Positions 36,394 through 46,049 of a stretch of 64,000 bases of DNA are shown in pieces (the first letter of the stretch is position 1; each line of letters begins with the position of its first letter). The notes beneath the pieces are model-generated. The model saw nothing but the letters and a program-made list of their open reading frames with translations. It was not told where the DNA came from and did no database searches. This stretch comes from Jeotgalicoccus nanhaiensis (GTDB taxonomy: Bacteria; Bacillota; Bacilli; Staphylococcales; Salinicoccaceae), in NCBI GenBank assembly GCA_004570955.1, contig SPPL01000004.1, forward strand, positions 1-64,000, written 5' to 3'. Made by a program: the position numbers and the translations under genes.

Positions 36394-37398
36394 TTAAATA
36401 TCTTTCGCGATCATTTCAGCCAATTCAACACATCTTACAGAGTAACCCCACTCATTATCGTACCATGACAGTACTTTAACTTTGTTGTTATCCATAACCA
36501 TAGTCAGGGCTGAGTCAACGATAGAGCTGCGCGGATCTGTATTAAAGTCGCTTGATACTAACGGCGTGTCGCTTACGCCTAAAATACCTTTCATTGCGTC
36601 AGCTTCGTATTTCTTGAACGCTTCATTGATTTCTTCTTTAGTCACGTCTTTTTCAAGGTCTACTACAAGGTCGACTAAAGATACGTTAGATACCGGTACG
36701 CGGAGTGCCATACCGTCGAGTTTGCCTTCGAGTTCCGGGAGCACTAAAGCAGTTGCTTTTGCAGCGCCTGTTGAAGTCGGAATAATGTTTTCTGCAGCTG
36801 AACGCGCACGGCGTAAATCTTTGTGCGGGTTGTCGATGTTCATCTGGTCGTTCGTGTAAGCGTGAACTGTCGTTACGAGACCGTTTTTAATGCCGAACTC
36901 ATCGTTCAGTACTTTCGCTACAGGTGCAAGACAGTTTGTCGTACATGATGCATTCGAGAATACATCGTATGATGAAGTATCCAAGGTTGCACAGTTAACT
37001 CCGCGTACGAGAGTTTGTACATTGCCGCCTTTAGAAGGTCCTGTTAACAGCACTTTTTTAGCACCGGCGTTAATGTGCGACTGTGCTTTGTCACCGTGGT
37101 TGAAAGCGCCTGTTGCTTCGATAACCACATCGATGCCGAGGTCAGCCCATGGCAGGTTCTCAGGATTGCGGTCGCCTGTCACAGTAATTTCTTTACCGTC
37201 TACCACAAGGATGCCGTCTTTCACTTCAACATGCTTATCCCATGTTCCGTGCGTAGTATCGTAATTCAGTAAATGTGCGATAGTTTCTGCAGGGTGTGTC
37301 GCGTTGATAGCAACGAGATCAAGTTCTTTTGATTCCGTGACAATACGAAACACCATTCTTCCTATTCTACCTAAACCGTTAATTGCAACTTTTTTCAT
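36394..37398 (-). CDS. gapB: Glyceraldehyde-3-phosphate dehydrogenase, GapB type
   Basis: A 334-aa GAPDH. The Rossmann motif is INGLGRIGRMV (7-17), the nucleophilic cysteine lies in SNASCTTNC, and the nucleotide segment INATHPAETIAHLLNYD matches gluconeogenic GapB rather than glycolytic GapA. GapB prefers NADP+ and works toward glucose synthesis. The gene order polA-mutM-coaE-gapB is as in staphylococci. A CcpN-like box overlaps its own promoter. AAAGGAG lies about 10 nt before ATG. Confidence 0.93.
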   Translation of the reverse strand: MKKVAINGLGRIGRMVFRIVTESKELDLVAINATHPAETIAHLLNYDTTHGTWDKHVEVKDGILVVDGKEITVTGDRNPENLPWADLGIDVVIEATGAFNHGDKAQSHINAGAKKVLLTGPSKGGNVQTLVRGVNCATLDTSSYDVFSNASCTTNCLAPVAKVLNDEFGIKNGLVTTVHAYTNDQMNIDNPHKDLRRARSAAENIIPTSTGAAKATALVLPELEGKLDGMALRVPVSNVSLVDLVVDLEKDVTKEEINEAFKKYEADAMKGILGVSDTPLVSSDFNTDPRSSIVDSALTMVMDNNKVKVLSWYDNEWGYSVRCVELAEMIAKDI

Positions 37399-37434
37399 GA
37401 CTAGAGCTCCTTTGAATGATCATTTTTCATAAAT

Positions 37435-37445
37435 AGTATAACACA
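37435..37445 (-). promoter_or_regulatory. CcpN-like operator overlapping the gapB -10
   Basis: TGTGTTATACT (minus strand) fits TRTGHYATAYW, the CcpN box as I recall it from B. subtilis gapB and pckA, at all positions. It includes the -10 TATACT. This suggests glycolytic repression of gapB. Confidence 0.5.
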
Positions 37446-37470
37446 TTTAAAGTCGTGATTGAACACGTTT

Positions 37471-38064
37471 TCACATACTTTCCAAGTCTTCTGTAAATCT
37501 GTCGATTTGTTCATACAGCATTTCGACAGTCCCGTTATTATCCAGCCTGAAGTCGCTCTTTTGAACTTTTTCTGTCAGCGGCATCTGGCTGTTAATGCGT
37601 GCTTCCGCTTCTTCCACCGTTAAATCATTCCGGGCTGTCAGCCGTTTGATCTGCGTATCGCGGTCGACAAAGACCGTTACCACGAGATCACAGCGTTCGT
37701 TCAATCCGTTTTCAAACAGCAGCGGAATATCGAGAAAGACATGTCCTTTTTGAATATACTTCTCTTCATCCGCATTCATCATCTCCCTGATCAGCGGATG
37801 AACGATTTCATTCAGCTCGCGGCGTTTATCGGCATCATTAAAAATAATGCTGCCGAGTTTTTTTCGGTCAAGCTCGCCAGATTCACTCACAATATCCGCC
37901 CCGAAAGCTTCGATAATTGCAGGAATCGCCGGACCGTTTTTAGCTGTTGTTTTTTTGGAATAGGCATCAGCATCAAGCACAACGTAGCCCCGCTTTTTCA
38001 AATAGTCGCTCACCGTTGTTTTTCCGCTTGCGATGCCGCCTGTTAAACCGATTATTTTATACAT
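37471..38064 (-). CDS. coaE: Dephospho-CoA kinase
   Basis: A 197-aa P-loop kinase that phosphorylates the 3'-OH of dephospho-CoA, the last step of CoA synthesis. The P-loop is TGGIASGKTTVS (8-19), the substrate Asp segment is LDADAYS, and the lid region is RNDLTVEEAEARI. It starts 9 bp after mutM. Confidence 0.96.
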   Translation of the reverse strand: MYKIIGLTGGIASGKTTVSDYLKKRGYVVLDADAYSKKTTAKNGPAIPAIIEAFGADIVSESGELDRKKLGSIIFNDADKRRELNEIVHPLIREMMNADEEKYIQKGHVFLDIPLLFENGLNERCDLVVTVFVDRDTQIKRLTARNDLTVEEAEARINSQMPLTEKVQKSDFRLDNNGTVEMLYEQIDRFTEDLESM

Positions 38065-38073
38065 GGACCTTCG

Positions 38074-38937
38074 TCACCTCTGACATGTTGTGCAATAAAA
38101 AGTATTGCGTGTATTAATCACTTTCGTCTTGAGCGGATGTCCGAGCGGACATGTTTTTCGCTGATAGACATTAAAGCTGTTTTGCATTTCGCCCTTGCCA
38201 CCGGTAACACTCCGGTAGTCGGAAATCGTCGAACCGCCCCTCGATAAGGATAGTTCAAACACTTCCGTAATCCGGTCGAACAGCTCGTGGAGGCGTTTAT
38301 CGGAAATATTTTTCACTTTCCGCGTCGGCAGAATATGAGACAGATACAAGCTCTCAACCGCATATATATTACCGACACCCGGAATCACTTCGCCGTCCAT
38401 AATCGCCGCCTTAACCGGCTTGTTTTCATATTTCTTCGCGCGCATCATCGTCATATAATGATCCAGGCTGAGTTCATCCGTATATTCCGGCGCCATGCGG
38501 GCAAACGGCGGAAAATCATGCAGACTTTCATGCGTATGCATTTCTCCGAAGCGGCGTATATCGGAATATATGAGCTTCTGACCATTATCTAGAGAGAAAA
38601 TAACCTGCCAGTGCTTTTTAAAATTATGTTCTTTAATATCTTCAAAATCCGACACGATAAAATACGCCCCGGACATGCCGAGATGACTGACTAAATGCGT
38701 CGTTTCATACTCGTCACCGAGCAGGAAATATAAATACTTTCCGCGCCGTCCGATATGCATAATCATCTTGCCTGCAACCAGAGTCTTAAAGGCTTCGAGA
38801 TTATCTTTGACGATTGTTCTTTTATTTGTTTTATGCCCATTGTAAATATACTGCGACAGCTCGACATCCGTAATCTTTAAATTGATAACGGGTGTGAGTT
38901 CCCGCTTAACGAGTTCTACTTCCGGCAGTTCCGGCAT
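38074..38937 (-). CDS. mutM: Formamidopyrimidine-DNA glycosylase
   Basis: A 287-aa base-excision repair enzyme for 8-oxoG. The processed N terminus PELPEVE gives the catalytic Pro and Glu, with the family's lysine near residue 57 and a helix-two-turn-helix in the middle. The C-terminal zinc finger is unusual: the first pair reads C263-P-L-G-H267 rather than CxxC, followed by the normal YCTTCQR (C282, C285). It lies 8 bp after polA. Confidence 0.94.
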   Translation of the reverse strand: MPELPEVELVKRELTPVINLKITDVELSQYIYNGHKTNKRTIVKDNLEAFKTLVAGKMIMHIGRRGKYLYFLLGDEYETTHLVSHLGMSGAYFIVSDFEDIKEHNFKKHWQVIFSLDNGQKLIYSDIRRFGEMHTHESLHDFPPFARMAPEYTDELSLDHYMTMMRAKKYENKPVKAAIMDGEVIPGVGNIYAVESLYLSHILPTRKVKNISDKRLHELFDRITEVFELSLSRGGSTISDYRSVTGGKGEMQNSFNVYQRKTCPLGHPLKTKVINTRNTFYCTTCQR

Positions 38938-38945
38938 TCTTCCAC

Positions 38946-41549
38946 CTACTTCACTTCATACCAGTCCGTTCCGTAGCCTGCATCTACTTTCAGCGGCACG
39001 TCGATGTCTATAGCATTCTCCATAATATCTCTGATAACCGGAATAAAAGCTTCCACTTCACTTTCCGGAATATCAAAGATCAGCTCATCGTGGATCTGTA
39101 ATAATAATTCTGCATTAAATTTCTGTGCTTCTTCGCTTTGTGCGTATTTTACCATCGCGAGTTTAATAATATCAGCAGCACTCCCTTGAATCGGCGAGTT
39201 CATCGCTGTACGTTCTGCAAAAGAGCGCGCATTAAAGTTTCTGCTATTAACGTCAGGCACGTAGCGGCGGCGGTGCAGCAGCGTCGTAACATAGCCGTCG
39301 CGTTTCGCGTCCTGCACGATATCGTGCATAAACTGTTTGACTTCTTTAAAGGATTCGAGATAGGTTTCGATAAACCGGCCCGCTTCCTTCCGCGTAATAC
39401 CTAAGTTCTGGCTCAGTCCGTAATCGCTGATGCCGTAAACGATACCGAAGTTTACCGCTTTTGCGTTCCGACGCATTTCAGGTGTTACTTCATCCAGTTC
39501 GACACCGTATACTTCCATGGCCGTTTTCGTATGAATATCAATATCGTTCGTAAAAGCTTCGATCATCGATTCATCTTTTGTAATTGCAGCGAGGACGCGC
39601 AGTTCAATTTGTGAATAGTCGAGTCCGAGCAGTACGTTGCCCTCTTTCGACGGCACGAAAGCCTGACGGATTTTGCGTCCTTCTTCCAGTCTGATCGGAA
39701 TATTTTGCAGGTTCGGCTCCACACTCGATAAACGCCCCGTTTGAGCAAGTGTCTGATTAAAGCGCGTATGAATGCGCGAATCTTCAGTGACTTCACCCTG
39801 CAGTCCGATAACGTAAGTCGACTGCAGCTTGCTGATAGTGCGGTAAGTTAAAATATGTTCGATAATTTCATGCTTGTCCGCGAGCTGCTCCAGCACATCG
39901 ACCGCTGTCGAATAACCGGTTTTTGTCTTTTTAATAACCGGCAGTCCGAGTTTTTCAAATAAAATTACGCCGAGCTGTTTCGGGGAATTAATATTAAATT
40001 CCTCACCTGCAAGCGCGTATATTTTCTCTTCTATCTCTTTCAGCCGGCCGCTCAGTTCTGTTTCCATTTCTTTCAGGCGGTCCGTTTTGACTTTGATGCC
40101 TTTAAGTTCCATCTGAACGAGCACCTTCGACAGCGGAATTTCAAGGTCATGCCATAAGTCGTACATTTCATCTGCACGTAATTTTTCCGCCATGGGCTCC
40201 GCCACTTTTTCAATCGCCTGGACTTTATCGGCAACGAAAGCTTTTGTTTCCTCGGCTGAAGGGTCTTTCTGCTTGCGTCCTTTGCCATAATGGAAATCAT
40301 CGCTGTTAATCGACACGTTAAAATCGGCTGCTGTTTCAGCTACATCGATAATTTTTTTAGACGGATTTAATAAGAAGCTGCCGAGCATAATATCTTCTGT
40401 AAAATGATCGAATTCAATGTTCAGATGATTTAACAGCGCAACCTGCCGTTTTAAATCATAGGTCGTGACAGAAGTACGCGTATTTAGAAACTGGCTGAGT
40501 TCGTCGGAATCAAATTCAGATGCTGCTTTAACGAGAACAAAATTCTTATCAGCAATACCGATATATTCAGGTTTGTGTTTTAAATAGTTGTCCGCGTGCA
40601 CTTCAAGATAAATGCTGATATCATCACCGAAGTCATTTAAAGAATCCGTCGGTTCTGCTGTAAAAGTGGCTACCTCTTCCACTTCGGCTGCTTCCATATT
40701 ATTCAGAAGCGAATTAAATTCAAGCTCTTTAAACAGCTCGTATTTCTCTTCTAAATCCTCATTTTTGAACTTGAGATCATCGAGATTGAAATCAAACGTC
40801 ATATCGCGGTAAATTGTGGCAAGATCTTTACTCATCAGCGCAATTTCCTGATTGTTCGTTAAGTTTTCGTTTAATTTTTTACCGGAGATATTTTCCAGGT
40901 TATTCAGTACTTCTTCAACGCTGCCGTATTCTTTTAAAAGTTTAACCGCAGTTTTTTCACCGACGCCCGGGACGCCGGGAATGTTATCCGATTTGTCGCC
41001 CATCAGACCTTTTAAATCGATAATCTGCAGCGGCTTAAGGCCGTCATATACTTCACTAACGTGGTCCGGCGTGTACACTTCGATATCCGTAACACCTTTT
41101 TTCGTAATATATACTTTCGTATGGTCACTTGCCAGCTGCGTTAAGTCTTTGTCGCCGGTAATAACAATCGTTTCAAAGTTCTCTTTGTCAGCGAGCTTGG
41201 TCCATGTGCCGATAATATCGTCCGCTTCGTAGTCTTCGTGCTCGAAACGTTTAATACCATAGGCATCGATCAGCTTTCTGATCGGCTCGAACTGCTCGCC
41301 GAGCTCCGGCGGAGTTTTCTGTCTGCCGCCTTTATATTCTGTGTACTGTTTATGTCTGAACGTCGATTTACCTGCATCAAACGCCACTAGAAAATAATCG
41401 GGCTCTTCTTCTTTTATTACTTTTTCAAGCAGTCTCGCATAACCGAAAATCGCATTCGTGTGCAGCCCGCTCTGATTCGTTAACAGCGGCAGTCCGTAAA
41501 ATGCACGGAAGGCGATACTGTTTCCATCCATGAGAATTAACTTAGCCAT
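38946..41549 (-). CDS. polA: DNA polymerase I
   Basis: An 867-aa family A polymerase. The N-terminal 5' nuclease domain (about 1-290) contains DGNSIAFRAF and GLMGDKSDNIPGVPGVGEKTA. The middle 3'-5' exonuclease domain lacks obvious DEDD residues, as in many Gram-positives. The polymerase has DYSQIELRVLA (motif A), RRNAKAVNFGIVYGIS (motif B) and IHDELIFDIP (motif C). It heads the polA-mutM-coaE run. Confidence 0.97.
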   Translation of the reverse strand: MAKLILMDGNSIAFRAFYGLPLLTNQSGLHTNAIFGYARLLEKVIKEEEPDYFLVAFDAGKSTFRHKQYTEYKGGRQKTPPELGEQFEPIRKLIDAYGIKRFEHEDYEADDIIGTWTKLADKENFETIVITGDKDLTQLASDHTKVYITKKGVTDIEVYTPDHVSEVYDGLKPLQIIDLKGLMGDKSDNIPGVPGVGEKTAVKLLKEYGSVEEVLNNLENISGKKLNENLTNNQEIALMSKDLATIYRDMTFDFNLDDLKFKNEDLEEKYELFKELEFNSLLNNMEAAEVEEVATFTAEPTDSLNDFGDDISIYLEVHADNYLKHKPEYIGIADKNFVLVKAASEFDSDELSQFLNTRTSVTTYDLKRQVALLNHLNIEFDHFTEDIMLGSFLLNPSKKIIDVAETAADFNVSINSDDFHYGKGRKQKDPSAEETKAFVADKVQAIEKVAEPMAEKLRADEMYDLWHDLEIPLSKVLVQMELKGIKVKTDRLKEMETELSGRLKEIEEKIYALAGEEFNINSPKQLGVILFEKLGLPVIKKTKTGYSTAVDVLEQLADKHEIIEHILTYRTISKLQSTYVIGLQGEVTEDSRIHTRFNQTLAQTGRLSSVEPNLQNIPIRLEEGRKIRQAFVPSKEGNVLLGLDYSQIELRVLAAITKDESMIEAFTNDIDIHTKTAMEVYGVELDEVTPEMRRNAKAVNFGIVYGISDYGLSQNLGITRKEAGRFIETYLESFKEVKQFMHDIVQDAKRDGYVTTLLHRRRYVPDVNSRNFNARSFAERTAMNSPIQGSAADIIKLAMVKYAQSEEAQKFNAELLLQIHDELIFDIPESEVEAFIPVIRDIMENAIDIDVPLKVDAGYGTDWYEVK

Positions 41550-41614
41550 AATACTCTCCTTAAGTCTTCATTCTTACTTTAAATTATACAGTTCCATTGA
41601 ATATTAGCCAATTA

Positions 41615-41645
41615 AAAAAGACCTGCTGTTGACCAGGTCTTTAAA
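41615..41645 (-). terminator. Second (distal) terminator between abgT and polA
   Basis: AAAGACCTG / CAGGTCTTT stem followed by TTTTTAATTGG on the minus strand. It backs up the hairpin at 41643-41680. Confidence 0.75.
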
Positions 41646-41680
41646 AAAACACCTGTCCCAAAATTGAGACAGGTGTTTTT
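41643..41680 (-). terminator. Terminator of the AbgT transporter gene
   Basis: AAAACACCTGTC / GACAGGTGTTTT stem of 12 bp just after the stop codon. Confidence 0.85.
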
Positions 41681-41690
41681 AAAGTATTTT

Positions 41691-43265
41691 TTAATAGTGA
41701 ACCGGTGAATCCGGACCGAGCGGCAGCCCGAGAAGACTCCAGACAATCAGCATAACCGCCCAGAAGACAAAGAAGAAAATAGAGTACGGCAGCATAACTG
41801 AAATCAGCGTACCGATACCGATATTTTTATCGTATTTCTGTGCAAAAGCAATGATAATTGCAAAATAAGTCATCAGCGGTGTAATAATATTTGTACTTGA
41901 GTCCGCCACACGGTAAGCCATCGTCGTCAGTTCCGGAGAATATCCGAGCTGCATCAGAATCGGCACGAAAATCGGTGCCATAAGCGCCCACTTGGCACTC
42001 GCGCTTCCGATGAACAGGTTAATGAGCGCAGTCACAAGCATAAAGCCGATTAACAATGGTACCCCCGTCAGACTGAGGCTGTCTAAAAGCTGAGCCCCGT
42101 AAACTCCGATGACAAGACCGAGATTAGATTCGGTAAAGTAAGCGACAAACTGACCCGCTGCGAATGCCAGAACGATAAACATTCCCATGGAAGCCATAGT
42201 GTCAGTCATCTGGTTCGCTACGTCTTTATCGTTTTTAATTGATTTTGTTACGAGACCGTATACGAGACCCGGAATAAAGAAGAGTATCGCAATAATCGGC
42301 ACCAGTGAACTCATAAACGGTGACTGGATAATCGTGTCCATGTAAGAACCGATGTCATCTGATCCGCGCATCGGTGAATTCGGCAGCACTACTAACAGTG
42401 CGGCAAGACCGAGACCGATTATGACAGAGATAAGCGCCCATATCAGACCTTTTTTCTCAACAGGCTGAAGTGTTTGAATGCCGTCCACATCTTCACCTGA
42501 TAATTCTTCTTCCTGCTCTTTGGACATTTTAAATGAACCAAGGCGCGGTTCAACAATTTTGGCAGAAACGAACCAGCCGACAAATGTCAGCAGGAACACA
42601 CTCACGATAATAAAGTACCAGTTCATTGCCACGTTGATTGAGTCTGCATAAGCAGGATCAATCACTGCAGCAGCTGCTGACGTAAGTTCAGCAAGCATCA
42701 CATCTGTTCCGCTTAAGAGCAGGTTCGCAGAAAACCCTGCAGATACCCCGGCAAAGGCCGCGGCAAGACCCGCTAGCGGGTGTCTGCCGAGTGCGAGGTA
42801 TAAAAGCGCACCAAGCGGCGGCAGTACTACATAACCTGCATCAGACGCTACAGATGACATAATCCCGGCAAAAACCAGACCTGCAGTGATCAGGTTTTTT
42901 GGAATTGACAGTACAAACGCTTTTAAAGCAGCGCCTATTAATCCGGAACGCTCAGCCACTCCGATACCGAGCATTGTTAACAATACAACGCCGAGCGGTG
43001 CGAAGTTAATGAAATTATCCGTCATACTTTCAAATATATAACTGATTCCTTCAGCATTTAATAGATTATTTACGGTAACTGTTTCATTGCCTTCACCTGG
43101 ATGTGTGACGGAAATTCCAAGTATTCCGAAAATTGATGATAAAACTAAAGTAAGTACCGCAAGCAGCGCAAAAAGCGTAACCGGGTGCGGCAGTTTGTTA
43201 CCTAGCCATTCTACAAAATCTAAAAACTTCTGAAACAATCCTTGTTTCTTTTTACTCTCGTCCAC
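41691..43265 (-). CDS. AbgT-family transporter
   Basis: A 524-aa membrane protein with about 11-13 hydrophobic segments. The family signature regions are VEWLGNKLPHPVTLFALLAV near the N terminus and two hairpin-like regions, one around SSVASDAGYVVLPPLGAL. AbgT proteins import p-aminobenzoyl-glutamate or export sulfonamides and related antimetabolites by proton exchange. It starts at GTG with GGAGGAAG upstream. It occupies the place where staphylococci carry phoPR, between polA and icd. Confidence 0.9.
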   Translation of the reverse strand: MDESKKKQGLFQKFLDFVEWLGNKLPHPVTLFALLAVLTLVLSSIFGILGISVTHPGEGNETVTVNNLLNAEGISYIFESMTDNFINFAPLGVVLLTMLGIGVAERSGLIGAALKAFVLSIPKNLITAGLVFAGIMSSVASDAGYVVLPPLGALLYLALGRHPLAGLAAAFAGVSAGFSANLLLSGTDVMLAELTSAAAAVIDPAYADSINVAMNWYFIIVSVFLLTFVGWFVSAKIVEPRLGSFKMSKEQEEELSGEDVDGIQTLQPVEKKGLIWALISVIIGLGLAALLVVLPNSPMRGSDDIGSYMDTIIQSPFMSSLVPIIAILFFIPGLVYGLVTKSIKNDKDVANQMTDTMASMGMFIVLAFAAGQFVAYFTESNLGLVIGVYGAQLLDSLSLTGVPLLIGFMLVTALINLFIGSASAKWALMAPIFVPILMQLGYSPELTTMAYRVADSSTNIITPLMTYFAIIIAFAQKYDKNIGIGTLISVMLPYSIFFFVFWAVMLIVWSLLGLPLGPDSPVHY

Positions 43266-43296
43266 AGCTTAAACTTCCTCCAATATGTATCAAAAT

Positions 43297-43323
43297 TAAA
43301 AGCCGCTCCGAGGAGCGGCTTTT
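43297..43323 (-). terminator. Terminator of icd
   Basis: AAAAGCCGCTC / GAGCGGCTTTT is an 11-bp perfect stem with a 4-nt loop. Confidence 0.88.
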
Positions 43324-43360
43324 CCATTATAATATTTAGCTTTAGATTTTACAATCTGAA

Positions 43361-44629
43361 TTATTGCATATTTTCGATTAAAGCATCGCCGAACTCTGAA
43401 CATTTAACTTCTGTAGCACCATCCATCAGGCGGGCGAAGTCATATGTGACAATTTTTTTCGATATTGTGTTTTCAATTGCACTGTTCACAAGATCAGCAG
43501 CTTCCTGCCATCCTAAGTGTTCCAGCATTAAGACACCTGACAATAAGACAGATGACGGGTTCACTTTATCCTGACCGGCATATTTAGGCGCTGTACCGTG
43601 TGTTGCTTCAAAGATAGCGTGACCAGTTTCGTAGTTGATGTTCGCACCCGGTGCAATACCGATTCCGCCAACCTGAGCTGCAAGAGCATCACTGATGTAA
43701 TCACCGTTTAAGTTCATCGTTGCAACAACGTCGAACTCTTTTGGACGAGTCAGAATCTGCTGCAAGAAGATATCTGCGATAGAGTCTTTGATGATGATTT
43801 TGCCGTCAGCAACTGCCTGATTCTGTACTTCATCAGCTTTTTCTTTACCGTCTTTTTCTACGATTTCATCGTATTCAGCCCAAGTAAATGTTTTGTCGCC
43901 GAATTCATTGCGGGCTAGCTCGTAACCCCATTTTTTAAATCCGCCTTCAGTGAACTTCATGATGTTTCCTTTGTGTACCAGCGTTACTGATGGTTTGTTG
44001 TGCTCGATTGCATAGTTGATTGCAGAGCGCACTAAACGTTCTGTACCTTCTTTTGATACAGGTTTGATAGCGATTGATGAAGACTCAGGGAAACGGATGT
44101 TCTTAACGCCCATTTCATCCTGCAGGAAGTCGATCACTTTTTTAACTTCAGGTGTACCTTCGTTAAATTCGATACCTGCATATATATCTTCAGTGTTTTC
44201 TCTGAAAATCTGCATGTCGCAGTGCTCAGGGTGTTTAACCGGTGAAGGCACCCCGCTGTAGTGTCTTACAGGGCGCAGGCACGCGAATAAGTCGAGCTCC
44301 TGGCGCAGTGTAACGTTTAATGAACGGAAACCGCCGCCGATCGGTGTCGTTAACGGTCCTTTAATAGCGATTAAATACTCATTGATTTTATCAAGTGTAT
44401 CCTGCGGAAGCCATTCGCCGGTTTTGTCGAATGCTTTCTGACCCGCATACACTTCAAGCCAGTCGATTTTCTTCTCGCCATTATAAGCTTTCTCTACAGC
44501 TGCATCGATTACTCTGCTCGCTGCTGCCCAGATATCCGGGCCGATTCCGTCTCCTTCAATAAAAGGAATTACCGGATTATCAGGTACGTTCAGTACACCA
44601 TTTTTAGTTTGAATTTTTTCTCCTGCCAT
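43361..44629 (-). CDS. icd: Isocitrate dehydrogenase (NADP+)
   Basis: A 422-aa TCA-cycle enzyme converting isocitrate to 2-oxoglutarate. The substrate loop [41 protein letters not shown] and the NADP site [12 protein letters not shown] are all present. It lies 25 bp downstream of citZ and is followed by a terminator. Confidence 0.97.
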   Translation of the reverse strand: MAGEKIQTKNGVLNVPDNPVIPFIEGDGIGPDIWAAASRVIDAAVEKAYNGEKKIDWLEVYAGQKAFDKTGEWLPQDTLDKINEYLIAIKGPLTTPIGGGFRSLNVTLRQELDLFACLRPVRHYSGVPSPVKHPEHCDMQIFRENTEDIYAGIEFNEGTPEVKKVIDFLQDEMGVKNIRFPESSSIAIKPVSKEGTERLVRSAINYAIEHNKPSVTLVHKGNIMKFTEGGFKKWGYELARNEFGDKTFTWAEYDEIVEKDGKEKADEVQNQAVADGKIIIKDSIADIFLQQILTRPKEFDVVATMNLNGDYISDALAAQVGGIGIAPGANINYETGHAIFEATHGTAPKYAGQDKVNPSSVLLSGVLMLEHLGWQEAADLVNSAIENTISKKIVTYDFARLMDGATEVKCSEFGDALIENMQ

Positions 44630-44654
44630 TAATGAAACCCCCGTTGTATTTTAA

Positions 44655-45770
44655 TTATCTTTTTTCAATTGGTTCGTATTTTCTGTCCGTGTGGCCGTTG
44701 TACTCAGCACGCGGTCTGATTAATCTGTTATTTTCGTACTGCTCGAAAATATGTGCAATCCAGCCGGACGTTCTGCTGACTGCAAAAATCGGAGTGAATA
44801 AGTCATGTGCAATACCAAGTGAATGGTAAACAGATGCACTGAAGAAGTCAACGTTAGGCAAAAGACCTTTCTCTTCTTCAATAATGCGTGCAATTTTCAC
44901 AGACATTTCATAAAGTTCAGGCTGTCCGTTTTCTTCAGTTAAGCGGCGAGCCATATCTTCAAGATATTTCGCGCGCGGATCCCCTTCTTTATAAACTCTG
45001 TGGCCGATTCCCATAATTTTTTCTTTGTTGTCTAATTTTTTATGGATGTAGCTGTCGACATTATCAAGAGAACCGATTTCCTCAAGCATAGCCATTACCT
45101 GTTCATTCGCTCCGCCGTGAAGCGGCCCCTTCAAGGCGCCAATCGCTCCAGTAACACCGGAATATACATCCGATAAAGTCGCGACGATTACACGCGCTGC
45201 AAATGTCGATGCGTTGATTTCGTGGTCCGCATGAAGAATCAAGGCTGTGTTCATCGCTTCAACCTGAACTTCAGTCGGCTCTTCTCCGTAAAGCATATAC
45301 AGGAAGTTCTTCGCATAACCGTAATCCGGATTCGGATCGATTACTTCTTTTCCTTCACGTGTGCGGGCAATTGCCGCAACGATTGAAGGAATTTTCGACT
45401 GAATGCGAATTCCTTTACGGAGCGTCGCTTCTTCAGACTGTTCTTCAGCCTTCTCGTCCGTATGCGCAAGCAGTGAGACCGCAGTGCGCAGCGCGCTCAT
45501 AGGGTGTACAGATTTATCTACAAACGTTTTGTAGAAATTCTTTGCATCGTCAGTTAAAAAAGCGTGCTCGTAAAGCTCCTTTTTAAACTGTTTGAGTTCT
45601 TCGGCATTTGGCAAATCATCGTGCCATAATAAATAAACCACTTCTTCAAACTCAGCATTTTCTGCTAAATCATCAATTTCATAACCGCAATAAGTCAGCT
45701 GTGTGCCGATAATTGAACTGATTCTTGATTCTCCAATTACAACACCTTCTAAACCGCTGTTTCCAGTCAT
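44655..45770 (-). CDS. citZ: Citrate synthase
   Basis: A 371-aa type II-like Gram-positive citrate synthase. The catalytic His and Asp regions are ILHADHEINASTFAARV (about 188-204), MGIGHRVYKEGDPRAK and DFFSASVYHSLGI. It condenses acetyl-CoA with oxaloacetate. The upstream region has an extended -10 promoter at 45810-45818 and a cre-like site. Confidence 0.96.
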   Translation of the reverse strand: MTGNSGLEGVVIGESRISSIIGTQLTYCGYEIDDLAENAEFEEVVYLLWHDDLPNAEELKQFKKELYEHAFLTDDAKNFYKTFVDKSVHPMSALRTAVSLLAHTDEKAEEQSEEATLRKGIRIQSKIPSIVAAIARTREGKEVIDPNPDYGYAKNFLYMLYGEEPTEVQVEAMNTALILHADHEINASTFAARVIVATLSDVYSGVTGAIGALKGPLHGGANEQVMAMLEEIGSLDNVDSYIHKKLDNKEKIMGIGHRVYKEGDPRAKYLEDMARRLTEENGQPELYEMSVKIARIIEEEKGLLPNVDFFSASVYHSLGIAHDLFTPIFAVSRTSGWIAHIFEQYENNRLIRPRAEYNGHTDRKYEPIEKR

Positions 45771-45809
45771 AAATCCCCCTCCTAAGTATGTAACAGAATC
45801 TTTAAACCA

Positions 45810-45818
45810 AGTATAACA
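45810..45818 (-). promoter_or_regulatory. Extended -10 promoter of citZ
   Basis: TGTTATACT (TGnTATAnT) lies about 40 bp upstream of the citZ ATG; no strong -35 is seen. Confidence 0.45.
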
Positions 45819-45879
45819 AAATTGTCACATCTATGTTTAATCTTCTGGCAGACCCAAGTTTGTGAATAAGAATACAAAA

Positions 45880-45893
45880 TGTAAGCGCAACCT
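45880..45893 (+). promoter_or_regulatory. Candidate cre site upstream of citZ
   Basis: TGTAAGCGCAACCT fits the cre consensus TGWAARCGYTWNCW at 13 of 14 positions. It lies about 60 bp upstream of the likely citZ -10 element. CcpA control of citZ is established in B. subtilis; here it is inferred. Confidence 0.45.
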
Positions 45894-45997
45894 TTGATAC
45901 TGCGAGATTCTATTACTGTTTAACTGATTATTTATCGTTTAATAAGAATCAGTTAATTATCTTATATATTAGCATAAGTATAAGTTAATTGTTAATA

Positions 45998-46035
45998 AAA
46001 AACCGGAGGCGTTTTTATACACCGCCTCCGGTTTC
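45998..46035 (-). terminator. Terminator of the pfkA-pyk-lipoprotein run
   Basis: AAACCGGAGGCG / CGCCTCCGGTTT is a 12-bp perfect stem followed by TTTATTAAC on the minus strand. Confidence 0.87.
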
Positions 46036-46049
46036 TTGATCCTGATATT

